A stretch of DNA of 17,402 nucleotides, from the NCBI GenBank assembly GCA_964530215.1, contig CAZHAJ010000024.1, forward strand, positions 1 through 17,402, given 5' to 3'. Positions 14,242 to 17,402 of the stretch are shown in pieces. The position numbers and the translations under genes were made by a program. The notes beneath the pieces are model-generated. The model made no database searches, had not been told where the DNA came from, and was given only the letters and a program-made list of their open reading frames with translations. Each line of letters starts with the position of its first letter. Within the stretch, counting starts at the first letter, position 1. The stretch comes from JAAXTT01 sp964530215 (lineage in GTDB: Bacteria > Bacillota > Desulfotomaculia > Desulfotomaculales > Desulfocucumaceae).

Positions 14242-15735
14242 ATGGAAATTGGTTTAGGAATGCAAATAGGCTTAGCTACTATTACCTTAATTTATGCAAC
14301 TATAGGAATAGCCTCAATGGTATTCGTGGGGAAAAGCGGAAAAAAATTCATTGTTGCAGGAAAAAGTCTTCCTTTAGTTCTGGTGGGAACAATGCTTATG
14401 GCACAAGCGGTAGATGCCAACTCTACATTAGGCAACTCATCCTCAAGTTACTTAAGCGGATTCTGGGCCGGTTTTGTGTTTCCATTGGGTTTGACTTTAT
14501 GTCTTATAGTGACAGGAATATGGTACGCTAAACCATTAAATAGGATGCACCTAATAACTTTACCGGATTTTTATTTCAGAAGGTACGGAAACGCTGTTGA
14601 AATTATAATTAGTATATTGATGACCATCAGTTACGTTATACTAGTTGCAGGAAACATTGCAGGTGTGGGCTGGATAGCATCCTGGGTTTTCCCCATCAGC
14701 TTTGTGGAAGGAATGCTGATCATGGCATTCATAGTTTTTGCTTATACCGTCACAGGTGGTATATTTGCCAGCGTTACTACTAACGTAATCCAGTTATATC
14801 CAGCTATAATCGCTTTCGCAGGAAGCGTAATATGGTTAATAAATAAACATGGCTGGGATACCTTCGCTGTTTCAATACCTGCTGACTTTATAAATATGAG
14901 TAGCGTTACATCCATCGAGCATGGTGCTCTCACCTTTTGGGCAGCCCTTTTAGCGTTGGCTTTTGGAGATGTGGTGGCATTGGATTTTATGGAAAGAATA
15001 TTCTGTGCCGACAGTCCTAAAACAGCGCAAAAGGGTTGTTTTATTGCTGCAGTTTTTACATTAATTATAGGTATCAGCGCATCAATGCTGGGATTAATTG
15101 GTTTGACGCTTTTCCCGGAAATAGCTGATGCCAGAAATATCCTGCCCCAGATAGCAACTCAAGCGGTACCTTTTATCGCGGGGCTGTTCATTTTGGCCGG
15201 AGTTATTGGTGCAGGAGCATCCACCGCCAGCGGTGGATTACTGGCTGTGAGTGCTGTTTTCTCAAGAAACATTCTGCAAAGAAATGTCTTTGCTAAGAAA
15301 ATGAAAAAAATGGGAGAAGAAGAAAGGGAGAAATTTGATCAATGGCTTCTTAATGCCACTAGATTGGCCGGAATCCCGGTTATGATTGTTGCTATGATTT
15401 TAGCCTTTATTAAGCCGGAGCCCGGAATTTTACTGGTTTTGGCCTTTGATGTGGTTTTCGCAGGAGCCTTTGTCCCACTTACATTAGGTTTATACTGGAA
15501 AAAGGCAAATACCTCCGGTGCCTTGGCAGCGATAATCACCGGTTCAGCCTTAAGATTAATTCTGTATTTTACCATACCGGCACACTTAAGTGGTTTAGAT
15601 ACATTAATCCCCCCCGTTGTGTCCTTACTGGTCATGATACCTGTCAGCCTAATGACCCAAGAAAAAGATAAACCAAATCACGATATAATCTATGAAATTC
15701 CCACAGAGCAACAGGTATTATCAGGTGAATACTAA
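14242..15735 (+). CDS. Sodium:solute symporter (SSS family)
   Basis: A 497-residue integral membrane protein with about 13 hydrophobic segments, the normal size and topology of the SSS family, which couples Na+ entry to uptake of a small organic solute. Family marks are the first-half block MAQAVDANSTLGNSS (about 53-67), LITLPDFYFRRYGNAVE, the TGGIFASVTTNVIQ segment, and GAGASTASGGLLAVSAVFSRNIL before a long charged cytosolic loop (about residues 350-370). The substrate cannot be read from the sequence; candidates include short organic acids, proline or pantothenate. AAGGAG is 12 nt before the ATG, slightly long, and no better start exists. Position and shared repeats suggest control by the adjacent two-component system. 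Confidence 0.92.
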   Translation: MEIGLGMQIGLATITLIYATIGIASMVFVGKSGKKFIVAGKSLPLVLVGTMLMAQAVDANSTLGNSSSSYLSGFWAGFVFPLGLTLCLIVTGIWYAKPLNRMHLITLPDFYFRRYGNAVEIIISILMTISYVILVAGNIAGVGWIASWVFPISFVEGMLIMAFIVFAYTVTGGIFASVTTNVIQLYPAIIAFAGSVIWLINKHGWDTFAVSIPADFINMSSVTSIEHGALTFWAALLALAFGDVVALDFMERIFCADSPKTAQKGCFIAAVFTLIIGISASMLGLIGLTLFPEIADARNILPQIATQAVPFIAGLFILAGVIGAGASTASGGLLAVSAVFSRNILQRNVFAKKMKKMGEEEREKFDQWLLNATRLAGIPVMIVAMILAFIKPEPGILLVLAFDVVFAGAFVPLTLGLYWKKANTSGALAAIITGSALRLILYFTIPAHLSGLDTLIPPVVSLLVMIPVSLMTQEKDKPNHDIIYEIPTEQQVLSGEY

Positions 15736-15741
15736 AAAATC

Positions 15742-15779
15742 AAGAAATAAAAAGCCCCTTTTGGGGCTTTTTATTTCTT
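15742..15779. terminator. Bidirectional terminator between convergent genes
   Basis: A perfect 17-bp stem (15742-15758 and 15763-15779, core AAAAAGCCCC/GGGGCTTTTT) with a TTTT loop. The A/T runs on both sides let it serve the symporter gene on the plus strand and the YbjQ-family gene on the minus strand. Confidence 0.92.
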
Positions 15780-15787
15780 ATCAAGTT

Positions 15788-16099
15788 TTATTGAAACTTA
15801 ACTGCCGTTCCGTATGCTAATATCTCAGCAGCCCCTGCCATAACGGTGGCAGAAACATAACGGATATTTACCACTGCGTCAGCTCCCATGGCTTCGGCTT
15901 CCGCCACCATCCGCTTGGTTGCAAGAGCACGGGCATTATTCATCATTTCGTTATAGGCTTTCAACTCACCCCCTACAAGAGTTTTGAATAATTGGGTAAT
16001 ATCCCTACCGATATTTTTACTTTGAATGGTACTACCCTTTACAACACCCAGCATTGTGAACTCTTTACCGGAAATATAATCAGTATTTACCAAGATCAT
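15788..16099 (-). CDS. YbjQ-family protein (PF01906)
   Basis: A 103-residue cytosolic protein of the YbjQ/DUF74 family, known for forming pentameric rings; its function is not settled, although a heavy-metal-binding role was once proposed. Diagnostic segments are LGVVKGSTIQSKNIGRDI (about 17-34) and AEAMGADAVVNIRY near residues 70-84. GTG codons at 16111 and 16108 would overlap or crowd the AAGGAG site (16116-16111). ATG at 16099 is therefore used, and the resulting N-terminus MILVNTDYISGKEF matches the family. It starts inside the end of the small membrane protein gene (20-bp overlap), so translation is likely coupled. It is the last gene of the mgtE operon. Confidence 0.93.
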   Translation of the reverse strand: MILVNTDYISGKEFTMLGVVKGSTIQSKNIGRDITQLFKTLVGGELKAYNEMMNNARALATKRMVAEAEAMGADAVVNIRYVSATVMAGAAEILAYGTAVKFQ

Positions 16100-16307
16100 C
16101 CTCTTCACCACTCCTTATTTCTTTTATTCTTTCCATCAAAACATATACACTTACCAATATTAGTATCAACAAAATAACAACACCTAAAAGCATAACGCCC
16201 CCTGAAACCGAATTAAACAAGAAAACCATCATAATAAAGCACAAATAAATTACTGTGATTATTGTTATAATAATGGGAGCTATTAATTTTTTGAAATGCT
16301 TGCTCAT
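16080..16307 (-). CDS. 75-residue membrane protein of unknown function
   Basis: Two hydrophobic helices (about residues 9-31 and 35-57) separated by a short FNSVSGG turn, with a basic N-terminus (SKHFKK) and an acidic C-terminus (EIRSGEEDDLGKY). A hairpin in the membrane with both ends in the cytoplasm is likely. An upstream in-frame ATG at 16367 would lie within the mgtE coding region. AAAGGTGG just ahead of ATG at 16307 favours the short form. The gene begins 22 bp after the mgtE stop and overlaps the start of the YbjQ-family gene. I do not recognise the family. Confidence 0.75.
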   Translation of the reverse strand: MSKHFKKLIAPIIITIITVIYLCFIMMVFLFNSVSGGVMLLGVVILLILILVSVYVLMERIKEIRSGEEDDLGKY

Positions 16308-16329
16308 CACCACCCCACCTTTTCTAATC

Positions 16330-17402
16330 TTATAATAAATAAGAAATAAACATTGTAGCAATTCCAAAATAAATGGTTAAAGATAAAATATCGTTAAGCG
16401 TTGTTATCAAGGGTCCGGAAGCAATTGCAGGGTCAACATTAAACCTGTATAATACAAGGGGTATAACTGTTCCCGCCAAAGTACCGATCATTAAAGTTAT
16501 AACCAACGAACTGCCCACCACCAAACCCAGAATGACACTACCTTGCCAGATAAAGGCTATTATAGAAATCAGAAAACCACATACAATGCCGATAATAATT
16601 CCTACCCTTAGCTCCCTCATTATTACTCGATAAACAAGTTTTTTATCAATATCCCGCATTATAAGGCCCCTAACCACTACAGCAAGGGACTGAGTACCGG
16701 TATTCCCTGTCATACCAGCAATCATTGGCATAAAAAATGCTAATGCAACGACTTTTTGAAGAGTTTCTTCAAAACTGCTGATAATAGTACCTGAAACCAC
16801 TCCAATCATAAGCAGCAAAATAAGCCAAGGCAGCCGACGATAAGCAGCCACAAAAGCCTTTGTATCAAAATCGATCGATTTTCCTGATGCGGACAGCTTT
16901 TCAATGTCCTCTGTGGCCTCACTGATAACAACGTCGATTACATCGTCAATAGTTACAATACCCACCAAGACATCATTTTTTTCAACAACCGGAACTGCCA
17001 TAAAGTCGTATTTCTCTATAACACCGGCAACTTTCTCCTGGTCTGTGTCCACCGAAACAGATATTACCCGTTCATACATGATATCTTTAATTTTTTCGTT
17101 TGCTTCAGCCAATATTAGATCGCGATAAGATACCACACCGATCAATTTTTTGTTTTCATCCACAACATATAAATAATTTAAGCTTTCTGCAATTTCTGCA
17201 AAATCTTTTAGCTTATCCACAGCGTCCCTAACGGTTAAATAATGACTTATACTAACGTAACGGTTGGTCATTAATCTTCCGGCAGTTTCGGGCGGGTAAC
17301 TCATTAGGTCTTGTACAGCTTTGGACTCTTCATACTTCATACCTGACAGAACAGCTTCTTTTTTATCGACAGCCAAATCTTCCAGTAGTTTTACCAAGTC
17401 AT
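16330..17402 (-). CDS. mgtE: Magnesium transporter MgtE (5' end outside the window)
   Basis: About 357 codons of an MgtE-type Mg2+ channel, C-terminus complete. The visible part starts in the end of the MgtE_N superhelical domain (YEESKAVQDLMSYPPETAGRLM). Two CBS domains that sense cytosolic Mg2+ follow, then a long linking helix and five membrane helices with the pore motifs MPMIAGMTGNTGTQSLAVVV and DPAIASGP, then ITTLNDILSLTIYF. Family members are about 450 residues, so roughly 90-100 residues lie beyond the window edge. The frame stays open to the edge; the TTG at 17397 is not the start. It is the first visible gene of the operon with the 75-residue membrane protein and the YbjQ-family gene. 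Confidence 0.95.
   Translation of the reverse strand, partial: DLVKLLEDLAVDKKEAVLSGMKYEESKAVQDLMSYPPETAGRLMTNRYVSISHYLTVRDAVDKLKDFAEIAESLNYLYVVDENKKLIGVVSYRDLILAEANEKIKDIMYERVISVSVDTDQEKVAGVIEKYDFMAVPVVEKNDVLVGIVTIDDVIDVVISEATEDIEKLSASGKSIDFDTKAFVAAYRRLPWLILLLMIGVVSGTIISSFEETLQKVVALAFFMPMIAGMTGNTGTQSLAVVVRGLIMRDIDKKLVYRVIMRELRVGIIIGIVCGFLISIIAFIWQGSVILGLVVGSSLVITLMIGTLAGTVIPLVLYRFNVDPAIASGPLITTLNDILSLTIYFGIATMFISYLL

Overview
The window looks like chromosomal DNA from a low-GC, Gram-positive, probably anaerobic and spore-forming member of the Firmicutes (Clostridia, perhaps close to the Desulfotomaculum/Peptococcaceae group). This is an inference. It rests on strong AGGAGG-type ribosome binding sites, about a third of genes starting with TTG, tRNA genes with encoded CCA, intrinsic terminators with U-tracts, a signal-less LysM protein of the kind found on spores, and apparent selenocysteine use. 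No mobile element, CRISPR array or prophage is visible.

Layout. 1-1867 (minus strand): initiator tRNA-Met with its terminator, then a metallophosphoesterase/PaaI-type thioesterase gene pair. 2140-6510 (plus): a 49-residue unknown protein, two FAD-dependent oxidoreductases in tandem, a lipoprotein/small membrane protein pair, and a 61-residue unknown protein. 6541-8861 (plus): tRNA-Arg(TCT) with a clear sigma-A promoter, a LysM protein and a membrane-bound HD-GYP c-di-GMP phosphodiesterase. 9119-11128 (minus): a GAF-GGDEF diguanylate cyclase, a lipocalin, and a glutaredoxin whose active site is interrupted by an in-frame UGA. 11420-11644 (minus): a small two-helix membrane protein. 11937-15735 (plus): a NarL/DegS-type two-component system followed by a sodium:solute symporter. 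15788-17402 (minus): an operon of mgtE (cut by the window edge), a small membrane protein and a YbjQ-family gene.

The main discovery is at 10784-11128. An ordinary ORF caller reports only an 85-residue ORF starting at a GTG without a ribosome binding site. The true gene starts 87 bases upstream with a good ribosome binding site. It reads through a UGA exactly where the first cysteine of a glutaredoxin CPYC motif belongs, and a perfect 7-bp hairpin with an AGUUU loop follows 22 nt after the UGA. That is the arrangement of a bacterial SECIS element, so this is very probably a UPYC selenoprotein glutaredoxin. It carries a C-terminal zinc-ribbon-like tail that has lost one of four expected cysteines, and lies 39 bp upstream of a lipocalin without a signal peptide.

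A second observation is regulatory. TAAGG-type repeats spaced 22 bp apart occur upstream of the two-component genes and again upstream of the symporter. This would fit one response regulator controlling its own operon and the transporter. The window also holds one predicted c-di-GMP synthase and one predicted c-di-GMP hydrolase in convergent neighbouring genes.
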